This document shows positions 9,201 through 18,624 of a DNA stretch of 21,722 bases, in pieces. The stretch covers positions 333,919 to 355,640 of the forward strand of contig NW_013657650.1 in the NCBI RefSeq assembly GCF_000142905.1, written 5' to 3'. The translations under genes and the position numbers were made by a program. The notes below the pieces were generated by a model. The model saw nothing but the letters and a program-made list of their open reading frames with translations. It was not told where the DNA came from and made no database searches. Position 1 is the first letter of the stretch, and every line of letters begins with the position of its first letter. The stretch comes from Thecamonas trahens ATCC 50062. Lineage: Eukaryota; Apusozoa; Apusomonadida; Apusomonadidae.

Positions 9201-12200
9201 CGAGGCCGGTACTGGGCCACAGCTGGGGCTCTCAGAGCCCGGCTCTTCCGGCTCGTCGGCTGGCCCGTCGCCTGCGGCCTCGACGCCGGTCTCGGAGACG
9301 CCGCGGCCAGAGCCGGGCATGGCGGACAACTTTTCACGCGATCCGCGGGCCAAGCTCATCCGCCACATGGGGGTGTGGATCCGTAAGGAGCTCGCGGCAC
9401 TCGAAGCTGGGGCAACGGCGAGCGATACCCAGCTGTGTGCTGTTGTCTCGTTGATGTACTCGCTGTCACGGTCACCGGCGATGCAGGCACTGCTCTTCTC
9501 ATCGCAGCTCCTCGCGCTCACGGTGTCGCTCATCCAGAGCGAGGCTGTGGCGAGCGCGACCAAACAGGTTGCGGTCCATGTCCTGCAAGCGCTGCTCCCG
9601 CTGGCGCGGCCAGAGACGTTTGTGGCGGCGCCGGTGGCGACGCTCGACGACGCGCTCGAGGCATCGTCGGCATCGTCGGCGTCGGTCAGCGCTGTTCTGG
9701 ACACACTTTACGCCGAGACTATCAAGTGCGCGCTCGCGGAGCGGTACGGTGCGAGCGCAGTTGCGGCAGCCAAGGGCGCGGCGAAGGGCAAGGAAGTCGA
9801 AGACGAGGCTAGTGACGATGTGCGGTCGACGCCGTCGCTCCTCCATGCGCTCGCAGAGCTTTTCCGCTCACTCCTTGCCGGCTCGCCGTTCTCGCGGCAT
9901 GTGCGCAAGCTGCTGGAGGCGTCGCTGGCAAGCCTGGCTTCGTCTCCTGGCATGGAGCGTGTGCTCGAGCTGGCGAGTGAGGCGCGCGATGTCGAGTCGA
10001 TGTGCGCAGACGCCGAGCTTACGACGGTCCTGACGATCCTTGCTCCGCTGCCTGAGGTAGTGTATCCGGGTGCGCATGTGCGCATTCTGTCACGGGAGGA
10101 TGCGTCGACCAAGTACGGGACCGTCATCGACGTGGAGGGTACCGGGGCCGAGCGCACAGCCAAGGTCATGTTCCCGAGCGGCGAGAAGACGATCGAGCTG
10201 ATGGACGTGCTCACGGTGATCAAGCCTGTTGTGACCGCCAACCACTTTCCGGTGCCAAAGGCGCTGCTCTCGCTGTTTGTCAGTATGACATCTGGTGGGC
10301 GGGTTGTGTCATTGGCGGGACTCTGGCTGCGGGAGCGGATTCTTGCGGTGCTGTGTGCTCTGCTTCCGACGACGGAGAGCCTTTCGCGACTGAGCGCGAG
10401 CGGGGACAGTGCACAGATTGCGGAGGTGGCCAAGGCGGCACGGGAGCTCGCGCAGCGGCCGTCGTACCTGCCTGCCCGCGAGGTGCAGACGGAGTGGGTG
10501 ATGCACGCACACGAGCTTTTGCCGACGCTGCACGCCAACGCGGAGAAGGTGCGCGGAAGTGTGGCGCACGTCAAGGGCCAAAAGTCAGACGTGCTTGACG
10601 AGGCAACCCGCCTGACATCGTCGGTGGGCATGGCGCCGTCTGACATCTCGAACCTGGGCATGCAGTTCCAGATGATGGACATGGACCACGACGGGTTTGT
10701 GACTGCCGACGACATCCGACTGTACTCGTCGTCGCCTCAGGAGGCGGATTCGCTCATTGCAGGCCTGACGTTTGAGAACGGACAGGTCGATGGCCTTCGG
10801 TTTGTGGTTGGCCTTGTCAACGCTGCGATTCGTGAGGGTATGGAGACGAACAACTCGTTGTCGTCGCCTGCAGCCATGCAGGCTGCTCTGCAGTCGGTGT
10901 TTGGCGGAGTGGCGGCAAGCTCACTGAGTCTTGAGCTCGAGGCGCCCAAGGCGCTGGCGGGCACGTCTGTGGCGAGCCTCCACTCGGCAGGACTGGGCAA
11001 GATTGATGTCGGCAAGCGACTGAGCGGGCAGTTTGTGCTTGTGGCTGGCAACAAGTGGGCGCGACCAAGGGAGGCGTGGCGGTGGTGGTATTTGACGGCC
11101 ACGACACTGCGCCCGAGGCGGAGGCTCTGGGCGCGATTGGCGAGTCTGCAGCCAGCGCCGGTGCGCGGGCAGTGGTGGTCGCTGTGGCGGATCCAGCGAG
11201 CTACTCCGAGTCTGGTGCCGTCTTTGATGCGCTTGACCTCAAGGTCCCACTTGCAGTTGTGGACCTTGCTGCGTTCCGCGAGTGCATCAACTTGCTCGAG
11301 TTGGGAGCTGCAGCGGCGGAAGCGTCGGCGACGATCGACGAGTCAGCTGTGCTTGCGCCGCTGGTGACAGAGCTCTCGCGGAGCATGGAGGCCGCTAGCT
11401 GCGGCGAAGCATGGGCCGAGTTTGCCATGTCTTCGGTCCAGGTCTCAACGACGGCGGCGGATGCGGCGTCGAGCGCCGAACTGGGTGCCGAGTCTAGTGT
11501 GATTGCTGACGAGAGCGGAGCCGCGGTCCTGGACGACGCTGAGGCGGAGGCTGGTCGCGAGGTCTCGGCCGAGGCCGAGGCACGAGTCGAGGCTGAGGCC
11601 GAGGCACCTGTCGAGGTCGACCCGAGCACGCTTTCGATCGAAGAGCTGGTGAGATTTGAGGGCACCCACTATGTGATCAAGCGGAACCACCTGCTGAATG
11701 TAGTGGTGGAGCGCTCTATGCGCGATGCCAACTCGGAGGAGGAGCGAGCGGAGATGGCGGAGCAGCTGCAGGGCATGACCGAAAACGAGCGGATCGATGC
11801 GTTTGTCGATGTGCACTCTGACGTGGACGAGGATGGGCGGTCGGCGCTGGAGTTGATGTACAAGCTCTGGTTCATGCCTGGTTCGCAGATCCAGATTGCG
11901 GCTGCGCCTGATGTCGAGTCGCGGATGGCCTGTGTGGAGGCGCTGTATGCCAAGGCCTCGCCGTCTGTGCGCCTGGCTGCGATGCAGCGGCTAGCGCTGT
12001 TGCGGGTCAACTTTGACGGGCCGCCGGAGGAGGTCATGTCGCTGCTGTCGCGGATGATGGACGAGGAGCCCATGTCTGTGTACGCAACGTTTATGAGTTT
12101 GGCGCTGGAGCATGTTGAGGACCCGAACGTCATGTTTGCCACGGTTCTGGTGCCGTTCATTCTGCGGGCCCACACGCCCGAGTCTGAGCTTGACGACGAG

Positions 12201-15200
12201 ACACAGTCGATGATTGTGCGGCTGGCGATGGAGCGGGCTGCGACGTTCCAGCAGCTGGCGACTGACCCGGAGGTCCCGCCTGTTGTGGCGATGGTGCTTG
12301 CGACAGATGCGCGGCTGGCGGCGCTGGACCTTTCGTATGCATCATGGCTGGCGCCGGGCGCGATCGACATGGAGCCGATTGTTGGGTTTGTGCAGGCGCA
12401 CAGCTCTGTGCAGTTCCTCCAGGGTGCAGCCGAGGTGTTGGCATCGCCGCCGACCTGGAATGGGTGCCAGAGCGGCGAAAGCAACGAGCGGGGCGAGGGC
12501 GAGGCAGAAGCCGACAATGGCGGAGCTGCAAGCGAAGGAGCTGAACATGGTGGCGCTGGGAGTGTGCGTCGGACCGAGGCTGGGAGTGGCGGTGAGGCTG
12601 CAAGCTCGAGCAACAGCGGCACTGACAGCGTGGCACTTGTGGGCGACTCGTGCATGGAGCTGAGCGGGATTGGGCTGGATTCTGCGGCCATTCCGCCGTC
12701 TGTGCTCGAGTGGAACGTGCCGATGCGGGTTCGTGTGTCCGGACCGACACCACGACGGCCGGAGGAGGCGTACCTTGAGCTGTACAAGGTGGTGTTTTCT
12801 GCCAACGTGTGGGGTGCACGTGAGCTAGCGATTGTGCTTGCGGCACATGAGCACGCGCAGTTTGTGCTCGGCACGTGCGTGTCGTCGACTGCGGCGACAG
12901 CCCTCTCGGACGCTGGCGTGGCTCCGATGGAGATTGACGAGTGCGTTGTTCTTGGGTTGGCAGCCATTGATTCCGTTCAGCACCGGCAGGTGGCTACGCG
13001 TGTGCTCCAGGAGGGCGGCGATGTGAAGGCTGTGATGGAGCGTGCCGGCTCGTACCTTGGAGCGTATGTGGAGCTTATGCGCAGCGCGCTGCCACCGAGT
13101 GTGGCACAGGACGCAGAGCTGGTCAAACGGCACGGTGAGAGGGTGGCTGTCAGCTCTAGCGGCATCCGGTCGGCCTCGACCGGGGCGGGCATGGCGCAGT
13201 TTGGCTCGCCGCTCTCTGTGGCGAGCCCTGTGTTCCGAGTCACGCTTGTCGACCGCGGTACCGAAGGCGCTGTGGGAGTGGGCGTGGCATCAGCCGACTA
13301 CAACGTCAAGGCGTACCCGGGATGGGAGCGCAACTCTGTGGCGTACCACATGGACGACGGCAAGCTGTTTGCCTACACGGGACCGGAGCGGAAGCTGACC
13401 AAGTTTACGCCGACGCGACGGGTTGGATCGGTTGTGTACTGCGGACTCGAGCTTGATGAGCAGGGTGAGTTCAGCGGAACGCTTCGGTGGGTCCTTCCGG
13501 ACGGGACGGAGATTAAGCACGCTGTCGGCAGTGGGTGGGAGCATCTGTACCCGACGGTCGCGGTGACGTCTGGCGAGGCTGTTGTGGCTGAGGCGCTGGA
13601 GCAATGGCCAAGTGCGGAGGAGCTTGCTGCGGAGCGGTCAGCGAGGATGCCGCGGTACGCGGCCGAGTCGATGTCGTTTGTCGGGCCCAACTCACGGGGG
13701 ATCCATGCTGTGGAGCTTGATGGCGCGAACGGCGGATTCACGCTCGTCTCCTTTGCGCCCGAGGTTAACGTTGAGGGCGGCGCGCTGGAGCTGTTCCAAA
13801 TGCAGGGGAAGGATCGGTCGACCGCGAGCGCGTCGCAGCGGCTCCTGCTGGAGGTCGAGGGTGCCGGCGGAGCGCCGTCGACGGCGTCGACTGACGTCAC
13901 GTGTGGTGACTTTATTGACGTTGTGCTGCCGTGTGCCGGATTTGAGTACAAGCTGCCTGTGGCGAAGACGCGCGGTGCGCCGCAGGGCTTTGCCTTTGAG
14001 GCACTGCTCTGCGAGTCGTCGGCGATGGACAGCGCGCATGTGACGCTCCCGACTGGCAAGGGCGCGCTGTGGCTGGCGGCGAGTGCGGTGGCGTGTGCCG
14101 AGGCGACCGGGACGACGTTTGCGGACGTGGCAAGCGTGGGTAAGGCAGTGGCCTTTGCGCGAGTTCTCTCGCAGGCGGCACGGCTTGCACCGGGCTCGCT
14201 TCAGCGTGAGCTGTACTTTGTGCTCGGCAGCGTGGTGACGCATGTCGGTGGCCTGCCTGTGGCCGGCCGGCACGGGAGCTGGCTGACCGAGCTGGCGGCG
14301 GAGCTTGAAGCGGATGGTCTCTCGAGCGGCCTGGGCTCGATGACCCCGAGCGCGATGTTGCAACGAAACCTGCAGGCCAAGGCCGAGCTCGCGCTTGCGC
14401 TCAAGACGCTTGCAGCCGAGGCGCCGACGGTTGCTGAGTACGAGACAGTCGGCGCGAGCAACGTGGCACGTGTCGTTGTGATCGATAACCAGGTGGCGTG
14501 TGAGCCCGCCGGCAGTGTTGTGCGTGGCGATGGGCTCGACGTGGTGTTTGAAGTTAGCTGCAGCGAGGCGTGGACAGTGTTCGGGGCCGAAGTCGAGGAG
14601 GGATCACGCGTTGTGGTTGTGGTCGCGTCTGGCAGTGGCCGGGTGACCGTGCACGAGGCGACTGGACTGGGCGAGGTGGCCAGTGGCGAGTGGCCAATCG
14701 AGTGCGAGAGTGCGTCTGGCTGTGTTGCGGTGCACGAGACTAGCGTCGAGAGTCTGCCGCGCAGCGTGAGCAGCGGATGGGTGGCGGCACGTGTGTGCGG
14801 CGGGCGGCGGGCGCTTGCGCTACAGGCGTTTGTAGGCGTGGAGCGCGTGGAGGCCGCGCTCGCGCGGCTGGACACGCTGCTCGAGCAGGCTCCGCTGCGG
14901 CTGCTTGAGCTTGTGAACCAGGTTGTGACGCTAATGCGTGCGCGGGTCTCGCGCGAGGTGACACGGACGGACATGGGCAACAGCGAGCTTGTGGCCAAGG
15001 CGCTGACCGGGCTGCCTGGCGATGCCGCGCTGGAGCTCGAGGATCTTCTGGGCAGCGCGGGCCACGCGGGACTGGAGGCGCTGTTTGAGATTGTGAGCGC
15101 GGCGAACGACGTGCTTGGGTCTGTGGTGCCTGTGGCAGACCTGTCGCGCAAGCGGCAGCTCTCGGGCAGTGCGGCGCGGGTTGTGGAGACGACCCGGCAG

Positions 15201-16495
15201 CTACGCGGGGTGCTGTTTGAGTCGACCAAGTCGCAGCTTCTCTCGGCGGCGCTGGCTGCGTCGCGTGAGACGGAGGAGGCGGGCAAGGTGACGATCAACC
15301 GTGGGCACTCGCTGAAGGCGCGCGAGGCGATCAAGCTCGGCAAGCCGGTTGACCCGATGAAGAGCGTGCTGGGGCAGCTTGTGCCGACGCTGCTCTCGAG
15401 CGCAGCGGCGCTTCGCACCAACGGGCGGGCGTGGGTGGTGTCGTTTGTGGGCGAGGGCTCACAGGACGGCGGCGGGCTGTACCGCGAGTCTATCGCGATG
15501 ATGTGTGAGGAGCTTGCAGCAGGCATGTTTGGGCTGCTTGTGCCGTCGCCCAATCAGGTGCACGGCGTGGGCTCTGGTCGCGAGAACTTTGTGGTTGCGC
15601 CCAAGTCGAAGCTGAGCGTGAGCGACATGGTGGTGTGCACCGCGCTGGGGCGGCTCATTGGGCTGGCGATCCGGTCGGATGAGAAGCTCGACCTCATGCT
15701 CCCGTCGCTGTTCTGGAAGCAACTGGCAGGCATCGAGCCGGACGCATCGGACGTGGATGCGATCGACACGGTTGTGGGGACGATGATTTCGTCAACGCAA
15801 CAGCTTGCGGAGACAGTGGACTCGACCGAGGCGTTTGTGAGCGTGTTTGACGAGCGGTTCGAGACAACGCTCTCCGACGGCCGCACTGTGGAGCTTGTGG
15901 AGGGTGGGAGCGAGGTGCAGCTGACACCGGAGCGTGTGCCGGAGTGGACCGAGCTTGTGCTTCAGGCACGGCTGGGCGAGTCTGTGCTGCCGACGGAGAT
16001 GATCCGTGCAGGCGTGGCGGCCGTTGTTCCGCTCAGCATGCTGGAGCTCTTCACGTGGCAGCAGGTGCGGGGTCTGGTGTGCGGAGCGTCTGTCATCGAC
16101 CTGGAAGTGCTCAAGGCGTCGACAGTGTACATCCAGCTGTCCGAGGCTGCGCCGCGAGTGGTGCACTTTTGGCGGGCGCTGGAGGACTTTACGCAGGAGG
16201 AGCTGCGGATGTTCCTCCGGTTTGTGTGCGGGCGGTCGCGAATTCCCGCAATGCCAAGAAGTTGCCGCAGTCGCTCAAGATCGAGGCGGCCAAGGGCGGG
16301 GCCGGTGCTAGCGATGAGAAGGACCGGGCGCGGCAACAGGATGCTGCGCTGCCGACGGCGCGGACATGCTTCTCGCTTTTGTTCCTGCCCGACTTTTCGT
16401 CTTGGGAGGTTGCGGCGTCGCGACTCCGTTATGCTATCCGCAACTGCGTGGCGCTCGACGGCGACTTTGTGACGCGCGACGATCTCGAGCTGTAG
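3211..16495 (+). CDS. Giant HECT-type E3 ubiquitin ligase with EF-hand and SPRY domains (two frame breaks)
   Basis: A HECT ligase accepts ubiquitin on a catalytic Cys and passes it to substrates. Allowing one extra base at each of two breaks, the gene encodes about 4,428 residues. Approximate order: acidic Gly-rich N-terminus; propeller-like repeats (460-620); beta-sandwich (630-785); CUB-like segment with VKVPGAKALL (1300-1415); basic KSKRKRP, a possible nuclear signal (1621); SH3/KOW-like VYPGAHVRIL (2283); canonical EF-hand loop DMDHDGFVTADD (2490-2501); PA-like segment (2600-2695); Glu/Ala-rich linker; SPRY with PGWERNSVAYH (about 3336-3460); HECT (about 4030-4428) with SFVGEGSQDGGG, GRSRIP and catalytic Cys4387 in ARTCF. 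Size and the SPRY-HECT pairing recall HECTD4-like ligases; the HECT motif also resembles HERC2. The ATG at 3211 (AGGATGG) is preferred; 3064 and 3106 are in-frame alternatives. A second in-frame TAG follows nine bases after the stop. Family call is firm; inner domains other than EF-hand, SPRY and HECT are tentative. Confidence 0.9.
10678..10713 (+). other. EF-hand calcium-binding loop within the HECT ligase
   Basis: The twelve codons spell DMDHDGFVTADD. Loop positions 1, 3 and 5 are Asp, 6 is Gly, 8 is a hydrophobic Val and 12 is Asp instead of the commoner Glu. The flanks look helical (LGMQFQMM before, IRLYSSS after). Only one clear EF-hand is visible, and a pairing partner was not found nearby. 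Calcium binding is inferred from the motif. Confidence 0.8.
11056..11059 (+). other. Frame break 1 in the HECT ligase (one base short)
   Basis: The upstream frame reads VLVAGNKW and then becomes Arg/Trp-rich nonsense, ending at 11367. The frame one base earlier is open from 11007 and continues as GATKGGVAVVVFDG and onward to the HECT domain. Both sides look like one continuous beta-rich fold, so the break falls at or just after the TGGG at 11056-11059. A single extra G or C there joins the frames. No GT-AG pair in the overlap gives an intron that keeps both sides. Confidence 0.75.
16245..16247 (+). other. Frame break 2 in the HECT ligase (one base short)
   Basis: The HECT domain reads FLRFVCGRSRIP in one frame and continues as NAKKLPQSLKI in the frame one base earlier, ending at the TAG at 16493-16495. 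One extra base at the CCC joins them, giving the family-typical order of GRSR-x-P, LPQS and TCF. Without it the protein loses the catalytic Cys codon at 16367-16369 and runs to a stop at 16472. Confidence 0.85.
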
Positions 16496-16514
16496 TCGCC
16501 GTAGTCTGGGTTGT
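16496..16514. other. 19-base gap between convergent stop codons
   Basis: The ligase TAG ends at 16495 (+) and the JmjC TAA ends at 16515 (-). No AATAAA or other recognisable cleavage signal is present in the gap, so the 3' untranslated regions must extend into the opposite gene. Confidence 0.8.
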
Positions 16515-18369
16515 TTACGGCTTGGGCTTGTACGTCCACCAGAAGTTGATGGCGATGGACTGCGAGTCGCGGCCGGCAAGCGATGAGACGTGATGGAACC
16601 AGGAAGAAGGGAGGTAGAGGACATGGCCTGGTGCGAGGTAAAGTCGACCGGCTGGAGGTTTGCGGCGCGCGGGAAGCGGTTGGTGTCAACGTCGTACGGG
16701 TTGCGGACGGCAGCAAAGTGCGGGAAGAGCGGCTCCGCGCGGGTGTTGGGGCGGGAGTAGCGGATCTTGCCGGAGGTCCGGTCAAAGGCAGCCATGTTGC
16801 CGAGGGGGTAGAGATCGAGGGCGGCTGTGGGGGGAAGACGCGGAACGCCTTTTGGCCGCGAAGGAGAATGTACATGTTGTCGCGCTCGTCGTTGTGGAGC
16901 GACGAGTTGAAGACAACCGACGGCGAGGTGGCGTAAGCGGCCCAGACGTTGACCGAGGCGACGTCTGCACCGAGGGCATCGGCAAGGAGCGGCGGGACGG
17001 GAAAGTCGGCCTCAAAGGGCGCAAGAAGCGGCGAGTACTTGCCGTGACCGGTCTGTTGGACATTGAGGTAGAAGAAGAGCTCGTCGAGGCGGCCGGACGA
17101 GTCGGTGAGCATGTCGAGGTAGGCAGACATGGGCATGGCAGCCATGATGGAAGCGAGACCAGAGATGGGCTCGTTGAGCGCCGAGGTCTGGACAGTGACG
17201 GTGGTGTTGCCGAGGGCGGCGGCCATGGCGTGGGTGTCTAGCTCGGTTGCAGTGGCCGAGTTCCAGCCGAGCGGCGCAAAGTCAGGCGAGCCGTCGGACA
17301 CGGTGGGAAGGGCCAAGATGGCCGGCTTGCGGGTGGCGACATGGTTGGCCACAAAGGCGTCCATGTCGGCGCGGGTGGTGGGGAACGGCAGTGTTGGCGG
17401 CGTCCAGCCGGGTGGCGGGACAAAGCCAGTGTAGGCGGCGAGGTCGGCAGCGTCGACGGCGTGCGGCCGCTGCGAGAAGCGCGGGAGGCCGAGTGAGCCG
17501 ACGGCGTCCGGGTGGCGCTCGGCAATGATGCCAAGGAGCGCGTGGGCGTAGGCGTGGTGGGCATCGACGGCAAGGAGCTCGTGGAGGGCGTCGACAGCGT
17601 CGTCGGGCTGGTGGAGGGCAAGCGAGACGATGGCCTCGGACCACTTGGCCATGAGGATGTCAGGTGAGGCCTCAAAGACAGCGCGAAAGCCTTCGAGCGC
17701 CTGCTCAAAGTCACCCAGGGCCATGAGGGTGGCAGCGAGATCGTAGCGGGCGACCGGGTCGTCTGCGTCGTGACCAGCGTCAGGCTCGGCCTCTGCGCGA
17801 CCGCCGAGCAGGTCGAGGTAGCGAGAGAGGGCAAAGACCTTGTCGGGTGATGGCGTCGAGGCGTAGGCGTACATGCGATAGGCATCGATGTGGAAGGGAT
17901 CGTTAACAAGAATGGCTTGAGCCAGATCGCGAGCCTCGAGTGCATGGCCAGAGCGAAGGGCAATGTCACCCAGAGCATAGAGCGAGGGCACGTGAGCATT
18001 AGCCTTTGCCACGATGGCCTCAAAGCCCTTCTTTGCCTTTCCCAGCAGCCATCGTTCGCCGCGATGGGCCCGAATGAGCAAGGCCTCTGCGGCAGCAAAC
18101 TCAGCCTCGATAGCGGCCATGTCTTCCTCCGACAGCTCATCACGGTTATCGACACCAGCATCATCAGTCATGTACCTGCCACTGTCCATAACATCCAGCT
18201 CGTCAAGTGTGTCACCGCTGTCGGAGGCCTGGTCAGTAGCCTGGTCAGTAGCAGCTGCTGGCAGAGTGCCCGTGGCGGAGACGGCGAGGGCGAGGGCAAG
18301 GGCGAGGACGAGGGTGAATGCAAGGGCGAGGGCGGGGGCGAAAGGACGGGTGCTGTGTCCTCGGTTCAT
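16515..18369 (-). CDS. Secretory TPR and JmjC/cupin-8 domain protein, putative 2-oxoglutarate oxygenase (two frame breaks)
   Basis: Probably an Fe(II)/2-oxoglutarate-dependent hydroxylase of the JmjC/cupin-8 type, acting in the endoplasmic reticulum or outside the cell; the substrate is unknown. With one extra base at each of two breaks it has 618 residues. Residues 11-32 form a strongly hydrophobic Ala/Leu/Val segment after Arg and His, a signal peptide or anchor. An Asp/Ser-rich linker is followed by TPR-like helices (about 109-289). The cupin begins near 340 (ATRKPAILAL). Iron ligands would be His492 and Asp494 in LHNDERD plus the His of SWFHHV near the end; Lys507 in RGQKAF fits the 2-oxoglutarate contact. 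The end reads SIAINFWW, typical of the family. The start at 18369 has GCC before ATG. An in-frame ATG at 18537 would add 56 residues encoded by simple repeats ahead of the signal peptide, which is less likely. The stop lies 19 bases from that of the convergent ligase. Confidence 0.88.
16637..16638 (-). other. Frame break 4, in the JmjC gene (one base short)
   Basis: On the minus strand GAC TTT ACC TCG leaves the frame, while CTC GCA CCA in the frame one base earlier gives LAPGHVLYLP, the expected strand before the distal iron-binding His. One extra C in the ACC joins VDFT to LAPGH. The terminal frame then runs to the TAA at 16517-16515. Confidence 0.8.
16829..16834 (-). other. Frame break 3, in the JmjC gene (one base short in a C6 run)
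   Basis: The upstream frame gives GQKAFRVFPP and then low-quality Ser/Thr/Pro/Arg sequence. The frame one base earlier gives TAALDLYPLGNMAAF, the usual continuation of cupin-8 proteins. The junction is a run of six C on the minus strand (six G on +); seven would keep the frame. Confidence 0.85.
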
Positions 18370-18624
18370 GGCGGGTGTATGTATGTATGTGTATGTATGT
18401 GGGTGGATGGGTGTGGATGGGTGTGGATGGGTGTGCGGGTTGGTCGAGGTGCTGTCGCTGACCTCGTCGCTGGTTGCGTGTCGCAGTGGCTCTCGGCTCG
18501 GTCGCTGCGCGCATGTGACGTCTGAGGCCGGTTCCATCGGTTTTTGTGGGAGGTGGGGAGATGGGGGGTTTTTTGGGGGTATATTATCGGGGAGCGGGTC
18601 GGGGCGGGGGCGTTCAGGTGTTTA
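18370..18624 (-). promoter_or_regulatory. Leader and probable promoter of the JmjC gene
   Basis: This lies between the phosphodiesterase stop and the preferred JmjC start. On the minus strand it carries C-rich and A-run segments (about 18541-18612) with a TATA-like GATAATATAC at 18589-18580. It then contains the simple repeats next to the ATG. The TATA-like site lies just upstream of the alternative ATG at 18537 and about 210 bases before the preferred one at 18369. Promoter role is inferred from position and composition. Confidence 0.45.
18375..18435 (+). repeat. GTAT and GGGTGTGGAT simple tandem repeats
   Basis: On the + strand a GTATGTAT block is followed by about three copies of a ten-base unit, GGGTGTGGAT, with an imperfect first copy. 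On the transcribed sense strand this is CA-rich. If translated from the ATG at 18537 it would give a His/Thr/Pro/Tyr stretch, which looks like leader rather than protein. Confidence 0.8.

Noticed and set aside
11007-11367. Spliceosomal intron explaining the first frame break of the ligase
   Set aside because: An intron would need a length of two more than a multiple of three. GT-AG pairs that fit, such as 11009 to 11151, would delete good protein sequence on both sides of the break.
11669-12967. Antisense open frame of 432 codons opposite the ligase
   Set aside because: Ser/Thr/Ala-rich shadow of the sense codons, with no domain; a similar 450-codon shadow occurs at 14201-15553.
16224-16258. 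35-base GT-AG intron at the second ligase break
   Set aside because: The length fits the frame, but removal would delete the conserved GRSR-x-P segment of the HECT domain.
3211-16495. Calling the ligase a pseudogene
   Set aside because: Only two single-base breaks in more than 13 kb, with intact motifs up to the last residues and strong codon bias throughout; decay would leave many stops and substitutions.
18370-18537. Starting the JmjC protein at the ATG at 18537
   Set aside because: It would place a repeat-encoded His/Thr/Pro stretch before a clear signal peptide, and the ATG at 18369 has a good context.
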